Positions 1 through 7,806 of a stretch of DNA of 64,000 nt are shown one piece after another; position 1 is the first letter of the stretch, and every line of letters starts with the position of its first letter. The stretch lies in assembly GCF_000429425.1 (NCBI RefSeq), contig NZ_AUBV01000006.1:270965-334964 (forward strand), written 5' to 3'. Source of the DNA: Algoriphagus mannitolivorans DSM 15301 (lineage in GTDB: Bacteria; Bacteroidota; Bacteroidia; Cytophagales; Cyclobacteriaceae). The position numbers were made by a program, and so were the translations under genes. A model generated the notes under the pieces. The model was not told the origin of the DNA. It did not search any database and saw only the letters and a program-made list of their open reading frames with translations.

Positions 1-1
1 T

Positions 2-487
2 CTCGAGCAGTCCCTTCGAGCTGCTGTGATCGTATGTTCGGATTCTATTTCAGCTGGAAAAAAAGTAGATTTCGCTGGGTTGGTGATCAAAGAAAAACTG
101 GAAAAAGTCGGAGTTCAAGTTCCCGTTTACCAAATCATACCTGATGAAAAAGAACAAATCCAACAGCTTTGTTCTCAGCAGGTAAGTGATCAAATGGATA
201 TGGTGATTTTTACCGGAGGAACAGGCCTATCACCTAGAGATATTACACCTGAGGCCTTGGAGGAAATATTAGAAAGGAGAATCCCTGGGATTGAAGAGGC
301 TATTCGAAATTACGGACAGCAGCGTACGCCATATGCCATGCTATCCCGCTCCGTGGCAGGATTGATCGGAGATACCTTGGTGCTAGGACTTCCTGGTTCG
401 ACCAATGGAGCTTCAGAATCCATGGATGCAGTTTTCCCTTCCATTCTTCACATTTTCAAAGTGATGGAAGGGGCTAGACATGATTGA
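2..487 (+). CDS. moaCB: MoaCB 3' end: MoaB/MogA-type molybdopterin domain (partial)
   Basis: The reading frame is already open at the window edge (LEQSLRAAVIVCSDS...), so this is the C-terminal part of a longer protein. The visible 150 residues are a MoaB/MogA molybdopterin-binding domain, with the family signature TGGTGLSPRD near window residue 72 and the closing GLPGSTNGA loop. In Bacteroidota MoaB is usually fused behind MoaC, so the upstream half is probably MoaC (cyclic pyranopterin monophosphate synthase); that part is inference. The product would act in cytosolic molybdenum cofactor synthesis, as needed for example by nitrate reductase. The GTG at 26 is in frame but falls inside the conserved first beta strand, so I do not take it as the start. 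A strong terminator follows 10 bp after the stop. Confidence 0.85.
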   Translation, partial: LEQSLRAAVIVCSDSISAGKKVDFAGLVIKEKLEKVGVQVPVYQIIPDEKEQIQQLCSQQVSDQMDMVIFTGGTGLSPRDITPEALEEILERRIPGIEEAIRNYGQQRTPYAMLSRSVAGLIGDTLVLGLPGSTNGASESMDAVFPSILHIFKVMEGARHD

Positions 488-497
488 TATAAACTAA

Positions 498-539
498 AAC
501 CTGCCAAGGTTTTCAAGTCTTGGCAGGTTGCTTTTTTTT
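498..539 (+). terminator. Rho-independent terminator after moaCB
   Basis: An 11-bp perfect stem (AACCTGCCAAG / CTTGGCAGGTT) with a 10-nt loop is followed by GC and a run of eight T. It ends the moaCB transcript and separates it from the convergent minus-strand nnrS unit. Confidence 0.93.
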
Positions 540-540
540 A

Positions 541-642
541 TTAAGGGAACTTAAAGCTGACCCTTACAAAATAGTTTCGGCCTGGTGCGCTGATGACGCT
601 TTCTCCCACAGGGATCAGTTGGTTGGAAAACAAGGGGATTTT
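541..642 (-). pseudogene. Remnant of a TonB-dependent receptor C-terminus
   Basis: On the minus strand about 33 codons are open and end at the TAA at 543-541. They read KIPLFSNQLIPVGESVISAP followed by GRNYFVRVSFKFP and a stop. An aromatic-terminated last strand of the form GRNYF-V-V-FKF is typical of the end of TonB-dependent outer-membrane receptors. An in-frame stop (645-643) lies just upstream and no further receptor sequence is present, so the rest of the gene has been deleted. No start codon and no function are expected. Confidence 0.5.
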
Positions 643-663
643 TTAGGCTTGAGATTCTTGCTA

Positions 664-864
664 TTAATTGCCGTAGAATGTTAAACCATCACATTCAAGT
701 TCGGGCTTTTCTATATTGACACAATACAAAACAGTGATTTGCACTCTGTCCAGGAAAAAGTGAATCTTAATCAGTGTATATCCCATTCCGTTTAGGAAGA
801 TGAATAGGATAAGGGCAATTTGAAGCCAAGTTTTAGGCCTAGAGTTGTGAAATTGAAGTGTTTT
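664..864 (-). pseudogene. Remnant of a small one-helix protein downstream of nnrS
   Basis: An open minus-strand stretch of about 66 codons begins directly after the nnrS stop, in the same frame, and ends at TAA 666-664. It contains a hydrophobic segment (LQIALILFIFLNGMGYTLIK) and then CVNIEKPELECDG. This resembles a short Bacteroidota family of one-helix proteins that carry a cysteine-rich C-V/I-N-K-x-K-P-x-x-x-C-N-G-K-C tail. Here the second half of the cysteine motif is missing, and no ATG/GTG/TTG precedes the helix; the first ATG (786) is inside it. I read it as decayed, but a short real product cannot be excluded. Confidence 0.35.
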
Positions 865-1968
865 TTATCCTCTTCTGTGACTTCTTTTTCCAGATTGGTT
901 GGAAGTACCACCTTTGCGGATTTTCCAGATAATGATTCCTGCCATCAGCACAAACTGAATCAAAATCAAATATCCATTCCCTACTCCTAATATTTTGCGA
1001 AGCTCATATTCACCGAGGATACTCGCCACAATTCTTCCCAAAAGACTAAGCTGAAAACCGGTCCAAGTGATCCAAAGAACCGGATGATAAGGGGTCTCCC
1101 GGATCCCAAAAATTGTGGGGAAAATAATCGGAGCATGTGCCCAAATCATGGAAAAAGTAAATCCCAAAAAGAAGGTGTGAAGCATCAAGTCGTAGTATAA
1201 GGCGTGATTTTCCATTCCCATTAAAATCAAGCCATGAATCCCCAGCCATAAGTATCCGACCTGTAATCCAATCCCGATATAGCGGAATTGGGCAGCTTTG
1301 CGTGAGGCCACCTTTGCCATGTCAAAAACCAGCAACCATGCAGCAATCAAGAGGGTTGAAATTCCCATAATCTCATTGCCCCAAGCGTGAAAGGGAACGA
1401 TTAAGCCCACTGTGAATAGGGCAAGGAGGGATTTTAAGGCGTTTTGTGACCAGGACGGGACTGGTAAAAACTGGCTCAATTCAAGCCTTTCGCCCACAAT
1501 AGTAAACAGGAGGAAGCCAATCCACCAAGTACTTCCCGCCGCAATCAATCCGGTCTGCCATGCAAGAAAATTGCCGATAAACCAGGAGACAGCGCCTCCA
1601 TACAGCAACGCGGAGTGAAATTTTGGGTGCTTCAGGGTTTGCAGGTGCATAATCAAGCTTAGCCCGAGAGACCCTGTGGTCAATAGGAGCAAACCGACCT
1701 CAGAGAGGCCAAGGAGAAAAGCGAAAACTGAAATCCCGGTAAGAAAAGGAATCAAAAGCCATGTTTTTTTTGCCATGACCATGGCCCGCTCCAGAGAAAT
1801 CAAAGTTCCCAAGAATCCACCCGTCATAATCAATCCGTGTTGACTTGCGGCTTCGGCAAGGGGGATTGCTGGGTAGCCAAGCCTGATCCAGCCTCCGGAT
1901 ATCCCGGCCACCAAACCCAAAAGAATAAAGGGGAGCAGGTAGAAGGCCTTGAATGAGGAGGGAATCAT
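865..1968 (-). CDS. nnrS: NnrS family membrane protein
   Basis: This 367-residue protein is almost entirely hydrophobic, with about 10-12 predicted membrane helices. It shows the NnrS pattern HGLIMTGGFLGTLISLERA near residues 44-62 and a histidine-rich helix LMLHTFFLGFTFSMIWAHAP in the C-terminal half. NnrS is a heme/copper membrane protein found beside NO reductases and is thought to protect cells during nitrosative stress; its biochemical role is unsettled. The start lies 9 bp after the ric1 stop, so the two genes form one operon read away from nrdD. Length and motif order are normal for the family. Confidence 0.85.
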   Translation of the reverse strand: MIPSSFKAFYLLPFILLGLVAGISGGWIRLGYPAIPLAEAASQHGLIMTGGFLGTLISLERAMVMAKKTWLLIPFLTGISVFAFLLGLSEVGLLLLTTGSLGLSLIMHLQTLKHPKFHSALLYGGAVSWFIGNFLAWQTGLIAAGSTWWIGFLLFTIVGERLELSQFLPVPSWSQNALKSLLALFTVGLIVPFHAWGNEIMGISTLLIAAWLLVFDMAKVASRKAAQFRYIGIGLQVGYLWLGIHGLILMGMENHALYYDLMLHTFFLGFTFSMIWAHAPIIFPTIFGIRETPYHPVLWITWTGFQLSLLGRIVASILGEYELRKILGVGNGYLILIQFVLMAGIIIWKIRKGGTSNQSGKRSHRRG

Positions 1969-1977
1969 TTCTTATAA

Positions 1978-2706
1978 TCAGTTTATGCTCTGCTCAGGCT
2001 TCAAGGAAATGGCTTCGGGGAATAAGATATTATGCTCCAAGTGCATATGCTTCTGAAGATTTACATCAAATTCCTGAAGTAATGCAAAGGCCACTTTGTA
2101 GGTGTTGCAGGCATAAGAGGGAGGATTGTAATCATTTGAAAGTCTCCGGATCTCTTCCAAACACGCGCCTTCTTGAGAATGATCCTCCATTAATTGGTAG
2201 ATCAATTCTCGGATTTTCTGGAAATTGGGGCTCAAAAGCAGTTTTTTTCTCTCTTCGTCTGTGCAAATCTTGCGGATGAACGGAAAAACTATCAGTTCCT
2301 CCTGTTCTAAATGTCTTTTTAAATCTTCGGTGGAATCTTCAAAAAGGGCTTTGATTTTTTTGAGTTGAGGTTCATGGGCGCCGTGAACTTTGACGACTCG
2401 CTTGAGGAATTTCCGGATTAGTGGAATCCGTTCCCGGAGCATGGCGTGATGCTTATTTTCAATATAGTTCGCCAATAGGGTTAAAGGCCAACTTTTGTAA
2501 TCGAAGTGGTCCTCAGCAGGTTTGGTGAATGCTTCGATAAGTTTTTCAAACAAAAGGTGAGGGTCTGCCTTTTTTTGAGTGCATGCCTCCTGAATTGTCT
2601 GATCTCCTTTGCAACAAAAATCTATTCCGAAAGTCCGGAATACCAGGGCAGCTCTGTAATCCCTTGAGACTATTTCGCTTATGGGTAGTTCTGCGATGTT
2701 TTTCAT
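1978..2706 (-). CDS. ric: Iron-sulfur cluster repair di-iron protein RIC (ScdA/YtfE), copy 1
   Basis: The 242-residue protein begins with the ScdA_N domain (I-x-E-I-V-S-R-D-Y-R-A-A-x-V-F, then FGIDFCCKGD, with the paired cysteines near residue 31), followed by a hemerythrin-like four-helix domain. That domain carries the iron ligands as spaced His/Glu residues (NKHH, HGAHEP, HLEQEELIVFP, EDHSQEG, HMHLEHNILFP). RIC proteins bind a di-iron centre and are linked to repair of Fe-S clusters damaged by NO. It heads the operon with nnrS. A second copy starts the nos operon at 11554; the two differ clearly in sequence. A candidate operator lies 6 bp upstream of the start codon. Confidence 0.92.
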   Translation of the reverse strand: MKNIAELPISEIVSRDYRAALVFRTFGIDFCCKGDQTIQEACTQKKADPHLLFEKLIEAFTKPAEDHFDYKSWPLTLLANYIENKHHAMLRERIPLIRKFLKRVVKVHGAHEPQLKKIKALFEDSTEDLKRHLEQEELIVFPFIRKICTDEERKKLLLSPNFQKIRELIYQLMEDHSQEGACLEEIRRLSNDYNPPSYACNTYKVAFALLQEFDVNLQKHMHLEHNILFPEAISLKPEQSIN

Positions 2707-2711
2707 ATAAT

Positions 2712-2731
2712 AAAGGATATTATTGTCCTCT
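2712..2731 (-). promoter_or_regulatory. Candidate NO-regulon operator before ric1-nnrS
   Basis: The sequence AAAGGAT-ATTATT-GTCCTCT is an imperfect inverted repeat with the same 7-6-7 layout as the perfect site before nrdD (3153-3172). It sits immediately upstream of the ric1 start codon. The binding protein is not shown; the two Rrf2 regulators at 10.2-11.5 kb are the obvious local candidates. Confidence 0.5.
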
Positions 2732-3150
2732 TTTTGAAGTTAAGAAAAGGGACGACGTCCCGGATTCATAAACAAAACTACAAATCGATTATAAAAAGAC
2801 AAAAATATCCGCTATTATTTTTCCTTTATTTGGGAGATGTTTTGCTTCTTAGACTTAGGGCTGGATGGATTCCTCTGGAGAAATATTGTTAAATTCTATA
2901 GAGGACAATCATGTTGAATTCAATCGCTATCAAAATGTTATTTGATTTTTTGAAAAAAAGCCGTCAATTACTATTTAGAAGGATTTTTCTAGCTTGTTGA
3001 TTACTCAAGTTCTTGTACTGCCCAATTCATTTTTTTCTACAATGAATTGAGGACAACTTGTTCCGGTAAAAAATCTATGATAAATATCATTTCGGAACCT
3101 AAGGATTATTAGTTCCGATTTTTTCCGACTGGCTCGTTTTTTATTCAATA
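2732..3150. other. Divergent intergenic region between ric1 and nrdD
   Basis: This A+T-rich region between two divergent operons has no credible gene. It contains a perfect 8-bp inverted repeat (CAATTCAT at 3023-3030 and ATGAATTG at 3042-3049), and a hairpin CGGAAC / GTTCCG near 3093-3117 followed by A and a T-run. The second could act as a leader hairpin or weak terminator before nrdD. No function is assigned. Confidence 0.4.
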
Positions 3151-3174
3151 TTAAAGGATATAAAAATCCTTTAA
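3151..3174 (+). promoter_or_regulatory. Perfect inverted-repeat operator before nrdD
   Basis: TTAAAGGAT-ATAAAA-ATCCTTTAA is a perfect palindrome with 9-bp arms and a 6-bp spacer, ending 11 bp before the nrdD start. Related 7-6-7 sites occur before ric1, norZ, the second rrf2 and ric2. The position suits repression or control at or just downstream of the promoter. Confidence 0.65.
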
Positions 3175-3185
3175 TAAGATGAAAT

Positions 3186-5306
3186 ATGGAACAATATGTA
3201 ATCAAAAGAAATGGAGAATATGAGCCCTTTGCCTCCTTTAAAATTGAAGATGCCCTGAAAAAAGGCTTTCATAGTGTATCAGAAGTCTATGATTCGGTAG
3301 TTTTTGATCGAATACTCGGCAGTTTGGCTTCCAAGACCACCTGGGCGGTTGAAGAGATTCAGGATTTGATCGAAAAGGAGCTTTTTCAGACGGGTTACTT
3401 TCAGGTCATGCGGTCCTTTATGCTCTACCGTCATACCCGAAAACTCCAGCGTGAACATGTGGCTGGACTCAACGAGGACACCACCTATGTGGACAGTACC
3501 CAGACAATCGAAGAATATATCCAGCAGACTGACTGGCGGATCAATGCCAACGCCAATACTTCCTACTCCAATGCCGGCTTGGTCAATAATGTGGCCGGAA
3601 AGATCATCGCCAACTATTGGTTGGACAAGGTTTACAATAAGGAGGAAGGCTATGCTCATCGCAATGGGGACATACATATTCATGATCTGGACTGCTTGAC
3701 GGGCTATTGTGCAGGCTGGAGCTTGAGGGGCTTACTCAATGAAGGATTTAATGGAGTCCGGGGTCGGGTTGAAAGCCGTCCACCGGCGCATTTTCGTGAA
3801 GCCTTGGGGCAAATGGCTAATTTTCTGGGGATCCTCCAAAGTGAATGGGCAGGAGCACAGGCGTTCAGTTCTTTTGATACCTATTTGGCACCTTATGTAT
3901 TCAAGGACCAGCTCAATTATAAGGAGATCGAGAAAGCCATTCGTTCTTTTGTCTATAATCTCAATGTTCCTGCGAGATGGGGTCAATCGCCTTTCACCAA
4001 TGTGACACTGGACTGGGTAGTTCCCGAGGATCTGAAAGACCAGATGCCGACCAAGAGTGACCTGCATCTATTCCAGGGGATCGATTCTGATTTGTTGATG
4101 GAAAAGGCGAGAAAGCGGGGAGTGAATTCCCTGGAAGAACTTACTTACAAGCATTTCCAACCCGAAATGGAGCTGATCAACAAGGCTTACTACAGGATTA
4201 TGACCGAAGGAGATGCGAATGGGCAGCCTTTCACTTTCCCCATTCCTACGGTCAATATCACCGAAGACTTTGATTGGTACGGACCCAATACGGATTTGCT
4301 GTTTGAAAACACGGCCAAAATAGGCTCTTCTTATTTTCAAAATTTCATAGGCAGTCAATATACGGTGGATGAGAAGGGCCAAAAGATAGAAAACCCCAAT
4401 GCCTACAAGCCCAATGCGGTTCGGTCGATGTGCTGTCGCCTTCAACTCGATTTACGGGAGTTGCTGAAGCGTGGAAATGGGCTCTTTGGAAGTGCCGAGA
4501 TGACCGGAAGTATCGGGGTGGTGACGATCAATATGGCACGCTTGGGTTATTTATACTCCGGAAATAAGGCAGGGCTTTATGAGCGATTAGACTACCTAAT
4601 GCAGATTTCCAAATCCACTTTGGAAAAAAAGCGGGTTTTCATCCAAGAAATGTACGACCGTGGGCTCTATCCTTACACTCAACGATATCTGAAGCATTTC
4701 CGAAACCACTTTTCGACCATCGGAGTGAATGGTTTGAATGAAATGATTCTGAATTATTCCCAGGGAAAAGAAGATATCACCGGCCACTTCGGACAAAATT
4801 TTGCCGCTGAGCTCCTTGAATACATTCGAAATCGCATGAAAGAATTCCAGGAAGAAACCGGCAACCTTTATAATCTCGAGGCTACTCCGGCAGAAGGTAC
4901 CACTTACCGATTTGCGAAAGAGGATAAGAAACGCTTCCCCGAAATCATCCAGGCTGGAATGGAGGAAAACATTTATTACACCAACAGCTCCCAAATCCCG
5001 GTGGACTATACCGACGATCCTTTTGAAGCCCTGTTGCTACAGGACGAACTCCAATGCAAGTACACCGGAGGTACCGTGCTGCACCTGTACATGAGGGAAA
5101 AAATCTCTTCGCCTGAGGCTTGTCGCCGACTGGTGAAGAAGGTGCTTTCCAACTTCAAGTTGCCTTACATCACCGTCACTCCGGTATTCAGTATTTGCCC
5201 TGTACATGGATACCTCAACGGCGAACATGAATACTGCCCGCATTGCGATGAAGATCTACTCAATTCACTTAACCAAAAACCAATAAACTATGCAGACAAG
5301 CACTGA
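3186..5306 (+). CDS. nrdD: Anaerobic (class III) ribonucleoside-triphosphate reductase, main chain
   Basis: The 706-residue protein starts with an ATP-cone regulatory domain (residues about 1-95, VIKRNGEYEPF) and continues into the NrdD barrel (NANTSYSNAGLVNN, IHIHDLD, NVPARWGQSPFTN). It ends with the zinc-site cysteines CPVHGY and YCPHC. The enzyme makes deoxyribonucleotides without oxygen by glycyl-radical chemistry. Unusually, the chain stops right after the zinc site: the glycyl-radical loop expected in the next 40-50 residues is absent here and is encoded by the overlapping small gene at 5290-5460. nrdG follows. The presence of an anaerobic reductase fits growth on NO and N2O. Confidence 0.93.
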   Translation: MEQYVIKRNGEYEPFASFKIEDALKKGFHSVSEVYDSVVFDRILGSLASKTTWAVEEIQDLIEKELFQTGYFQVMRSFMLYRHTRKLQREHVAGLNEDTTYVDSTQTIEEYIQQTDWRINANANTSYSNAGLVNNVAGKIIANYWLDKVYNKEEGYAHRNGDIHIHDLDCLTGYCAGWSLRGLLNEGFNGVRGRVESRPPAHFREALGQMANFLGILQSEWAGAQAFSSFDTYLAPYVFKDQLNYKEIEKAIRSFVYNLNVPARWGQSPFTNVTLDWVVPEDLKDQMPTKSDLHLFQGIDSDLLMEKARKRGVNSLEELTYKHFQPEMELINKAYYRIMTEGDANGQPFTFPIPTVNITEDFDWYGPNTDLLFENTAKIGSSYFQNFIGSQYTVDEKGQKIENPNAYKPNAVRSMCCRLQLDLRELLKRGNGLFGSAEMTGSIGVVTINMARLGYLYSGNKAGLYERLDYLMQISKSTLEKKRVFIQEMYDRGLYPYTQRYLKHFRNHFSTIGVNGLNEMILNYSQGKEDITGHFGQNFAAELLEYIRNRMKEFQEETGNLYNLEATPAEGTTYRFAKEDKKRFPEIIQAGMEENIYYTNSSQIPVDYTDDPFEALLLQDELQCKYTGGTVLHLYMREKISSPEACRRLVKKVLSNFKLPYITVTPVFSICPVHGYLNGEHEYCPHCDEDLLNSLNQKPINYADKH

Positions 5307-5460
5307 ACCGATCCAAACCAAAGCGCTCCTCGATCAGCATGAAGAAAAGCGCACCAAATGTCTCGTGTACACCCGCGTGATGGGCTACCACCGTCCCGTG
5401 GAGAGTTTTAACATAGGAAAAAAAGGTGAACACAAGCAGCGCACCCATTTCGTCGAATAG
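5290..5460 (+). CDS. nrdD: Separate glycyl-radical domain of anaerobic ribonucleotide reductase (56 aa)
   Basis: This gene starts at an ATG inside the last codons of nrdD, with a 17-nt overlap in the +1 frame. It encodes 56 residues: a polar 20-residue lead, then RTKCLVYTRVMGYHRP and VESFNIGKKGEHKQR. The RVxGYxRP segment is the conserved glycyl-radical loop found at the C-terminus of ordinary NrdD proteins (RVVGYYRPVQNWNxGK), and the radical would sit on the Gly of MGY. nrdD and this gene together make one complete class III reductase. Either the family is naturally split here, with the radical domain as a mobile subunit, or a frameshift separates them. The lead has its own ATG and a charged linker, which favours a natural split. 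Confidence 0.8.
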   Translation: MQTSTEPIQTKALLDQHEEKRTKCLVYTRVMGYHRPVESFNIGKKGEHKQRTHFVE

Positions 5461-6127
5461 CCTGGAAAAGGGGAGACCTGTCTTCAGTATCTCCCCTTTT
5501 ACAATGCTGGATTTTCCGGATCGCACAGCTTGCATCCTTTGGTTTGCCGGCTGCAACATGCGCTGTAGCTACTGCTACAATCCCGAGATCGTCCTTGGCA
5601 AAGGCAAGCTGAGTTGGGCTCATGTCAGGGAATTTCTGCAAAGCCGCCGTCACTTGCTGGATGGGGTGGTGTTCAGCGGAGGCGAATGCACGATGCATCC
5701 TCAGTTGATTCCATTTGTCAGGGAGGTGAAAAAGATGGGGTTTGAGGTGAAAATCGACACCAACGGCAGCCGGCCTGAGGTAATTGGGCAGTTAATTACC
5801 GAAGATTTGCTGGACTATGTGGCCCTTGATTTTAAATCTTTACCGGAAAAGTATTGGGAAGTTACCCGCTCTGATTTGTTTTTGGCTTTCGAGAAAACAT
5901 TGGAAATCATAGTCTCGTCTTCCGTTCCCTTAGAGGTTCGGACTACAGTTCATTCGGAGCAATTGAGGACATCCGACCTTGATGCCATGAACACCTGGCT
6001 AAGGGGGAAAGGCTATTTCGGAAGCTATTACTTGCAGCCTTTTCGGGGAGATAAGCAGACTCTTGGCGATTTGGGTGAGAGCAAAAAGCCAGGATTAAAA
6101 AGCAGGGTGGGGGTGTGGAGGAATTGA
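5426..6127 (+). CDS. nrdG: Anaerobic ribonucleotide reductase activating enzyme (radical SAM)
   Basis: A radical SAM protein with the cluster motif CNMRCSYC (C43, C47, C50 counted from the GTG start), a GGE motif (VVFSGGECTMHP) and the family opening FSISPFTMLDFPDRTACILWFAG. It generates the glycyl radical on the NrdD radical domain using S-adenosylmethionine. The only start that keeps the conserved FSISPF strand is GTG 5426, which overlaps the small radical-domain gene by 35 nt, so all three genes are translationally packed. The C-terminus (GLKSRVGVWRN) is unremarkable. Substrate assignment rests on the operon; such activases are hard to tell apart by motif alone. Confidence 0.9.
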   Translation: MNTSSAPISSNSLEKGRPVFSISPFTMLDFPDRTACILWFAGCNMRCSYCYNPEIVLGKGKLSWAHVREFLQSRRHLLDGVVFSGGECTMHPQLIPFVREVKKMGFEVKIDTNGSRPEVIGQLITEDLLDYVALDFKSLPEKYWEVTRSDLFLAFEKTLEIIVSSSVPLEVRTTVHSEQLRTSDLDAMNTWLRGKGYFGSYYLQPFRGDKQTLGDLGESKKPGLKSRVGVWRN

Positions 6128-6237
6128 GTTTTCGAAGTGAAGCCCAAATTGCGGATTATTAAAGCTGTTTTTACACTACTTTGGCTCGACTATAGACAGA
6201 AATCCAAAGAGTGAAGCATTTATCTGGGAAAAGAACA

Positions 6238-6423
6238 CTAAACAAGTTTTAGAGCCAGTTCAGTGTTACCTTTTGGTATGACTAATTGGTAAGCAGCCCA
6301 GTCCGAAAAATTGATCTTCGGAAGTGTGTAAATACTCTTTTGGAGAACTGAATCCATTAGGATTTCTCCTCCTTTGGCTGTTTCCTTGACTATTTTGGCT
6401 AAGAAATAACCAAATCCCTTCAT
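6238..6423 (-). pseudogene. Fragment resembling the C-terminal end of a class III nucleotide cyclase domain
   Basis: The minus-strand reading VKETAKGGEILMDSVLQKSI followed by INFSDWAAYQL resembles the end of an adenylate/guanylate cyclase catalytic domain (A-K-x-G-E-I-L-x-S, then F-x-x-x-x-x-x-L-K-G). There is no catalytic core upstream; the sequence changes abruptly into the HPP fragment on the other strand near 6425. It is a relic at best, and the family call is tentative. Confidence 0.3.
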
Positions 6424-6425
6424 CC

Positions 6426-6644
6426 TGGGGAGCCACTGCGCTGATCGCCAATATCGGGTCAGTGGAAGTCAGACAAATGGGGTATCTCTATATGATCAAC
6501 CCATTGATGACAGGTGCTTTGACACTTTTTCTCTCCTCGGTATTGATCAATAACCTGTCGAAAAACCGTCTCTATTCCTACTATGATGTGAACATCCGGG
6601 AGCTGAGCTATTCAGATAAAATCTGGTTTTGGAAGAGGCTTTAA
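6426..6644 (+). pseudogene. 3' remnant of an HPP-family membrane protein
   Basis: The plus-strand frame reads WGATALIANIGSVEVRQMGY, then LYMINPLMTGALTLFLSSVLI and NNLSKNRLYS before the stop. This matches the C-terminal half of HPP-family integral membrane proteins (G-A-T-A-L-I-A ... L-G-Y-x-Y-x-x-x-P-V-L-x-G ... N-N-L). The upstream helices and the HPP motif itself are missing or frame-shifted (CATCCT, His-Pro, lies just before in another frame). HPP proteins are often found near nitrogen-oxide genes; here only the tail survives. Confidence 0.5.
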
Positions 6645-7127
6645 GTGGCAATTACCCAAAAAGGATCTTCCCCATTCTCCACAAATTTTTCCCGCACTTC
6701 CTGGGCTGCGATAGCATCCAGTTGAGTGGAAGTGGCTTTTTCCTGAATGTCGGTAAATAGAATCCGCTCTTCAAATCGGATGTGTCTTTCCAGATCCTCT
6801 TCAATTTGCCTGAGGGTTTTTTCGACATTTTCCCAATCGGAAAAGAGCCGTCTCAGGCGCTTATGCTCACTCAGGGCTTGCTTGACAAGCGGGTTATCCT
6901 CAGGCAGAATGGGGAAAATCAGTTTCTCCTCCTCTTCGAAATGGGCCTGTAGGTGATTTTCCCAAAACCATTCGCAATAGACTTTCATCCGCTCGGGGTC
7001 AATGCCAAGTTTGAATCCCTGCCTGATTTTCCAACAGAGTAATAAGCCCTGATGGTGGTCATGGCTGAGATGATGGAGAGCCGGGTGGCGCTTGAGGGGC
7101 TTATTTGTGGTTATTTTCTTTTTTCAT
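6641..7127 (-). pseudogene. Hemerythrin-like (HHE) protein with a 5' frameshift
   Basis: The long open part codes for a hemerythrin-type helical bundle with iron-ligand motifs (WFWENHLQAHFEEEEKLIFP, SEHKRLRRLF, LERHIRFEERILFTDI). The conserved beginning of the family, KPLKRHPALHHLSHDHHQ, is also present upstream but has no start codon in its frame. The natural ATG at 7127 (MKKENNHK) runs into a TAA at 7103-7101. Removing one base around 7101-7106 joins the two into a normal protein of about 160 residues. Without it only an N-terminally truncated product from 6988 is possible. The family binds O2, NO or simply iron; the location among NO-response genes suits that. A sequencing error is possible. 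Confidence 0.7.
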
Positions 7128-7340
7128 TAGGATGCCAACCAATTCTAGTCATAAGAAGGAATTTTTGGGAGAGTTATTGAAATTAATGTTTTTAAAGAGG
7201 CTCTCTCAAGAGGGCTGAATGTGTCAGTCTGAGCGGAGTTGAAGTCTATTTTCAGTGAATAGAACTTTATCCCGACTTTTCTAAATGTGACAAGCCGCTT
7301 AATGAGACAGCCTCTTCTTGACATTTGCAACAAACTGAAA
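7128..7340. other. Non-coding gap with one interspersed repeat unit
   Basis: No credible gene is seen. At about 7225-7247 the sequence TCAGTCTGAGCGGAGTTGAA is the reverse complement of the CTTCGACTCCGCTCAG repeat that is tandemly repeated at 53.0 kb, with one mismatch. A 62-codon minus-strand open frame across this region (7145-7333) shows no protein-like features. Confidence 0.4.
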
Positions 7341-7790
7341 TCAGTAAAGCTCGAGCTGCAAAATCGTAGGGATCATTTTGATTTCTGATTGGATTGACTG
7401 GGAAATCAGGCAGGCTTTTTCGGCCTTTTCCAACACTTTAAGACCTCGCTCTTCTTTTTCTCCAGGGCTCAGCGTGAGTTCGGGGAAGAGATGCACTTCG
7501 GTCATCATCCATTTCCCCTCTTTTTTAGCCAGCGTACCTGTAGCCCGACAAGTAAACTTTTCAAATTTCAGATTGGAATGATCGGCTACCGAAAGGAAAG
7601 TTGTCATCAGGCAAGAGCTTACCGCGGCAGTAAACAAATGCTCAGGAGACCAAATGCCCGGTATTCCATGGGGGAATTCCGGTGGGGTAGCGCATTCAAT
7701 AAGGGTTTCAAGTTCGGGACTGCTTAGTTGCCCAATTCTTCCGTAGCTCCATTCGAGATTGACGGCATAGTCGTGAGTAGGTTCATGCAT
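7341..7790 (-). CDS. OsmC-family thiol peroxidase-like protein
   Basis: The 149-residue protein has the OsmC fold pattern: GIWSPEHLFTAAVSSCLMTTFLS, with the peroxidatic cysteine at about residue 59, and a later EKAEKACLISQSI segment carrying the second cysteine. Members reduce organic hydroperoxides in the cytosol. It starts 16 bp after the norZ stop and is very likely co-transcribed with it, which suggests a role in oxidative or nitrosative stress linked to NO turnover. Sequence alone does not tell the OsmC, Ohr or YhfA-like subgroups apart. Confidence 0.82.
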   Translation of the reverse strand: MHEPTHDYAVNLEWSYGRIGQLSSPELETLIECATPPEFPHGIPGIWSPEHLFTAAVSSCLMTTFLSVADHSNLKFEKFTCRATGTLAKKEGKWMMTEVHLFPELTLSPGEKEERGLKVLEKAEKACLISQSIQSEIKMIPTILQLELY

Positions 7791-7806
7791 AAATTAGGGG
7801 GTTAGA

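Noticed and set aside
26..487. Full-length stand-alone moaB starting at GTG 26
   Set aside because: The frame is open to the window edge and the GTG lies inside the conserved first strand, so the gene is partial.
3279..3683. 134-codon minus-strand frame inside nrdD
   Set aside because: It is antisense to the conserved ATP-cone and barrel region of nrdD, and the translation is not protein-like.
7145..7333. 62-codon minus-strand open frame
   Set aside because: Its translation has no domain-like features and covers the interspersed CTTCGACTCCGCTCAG repeat.
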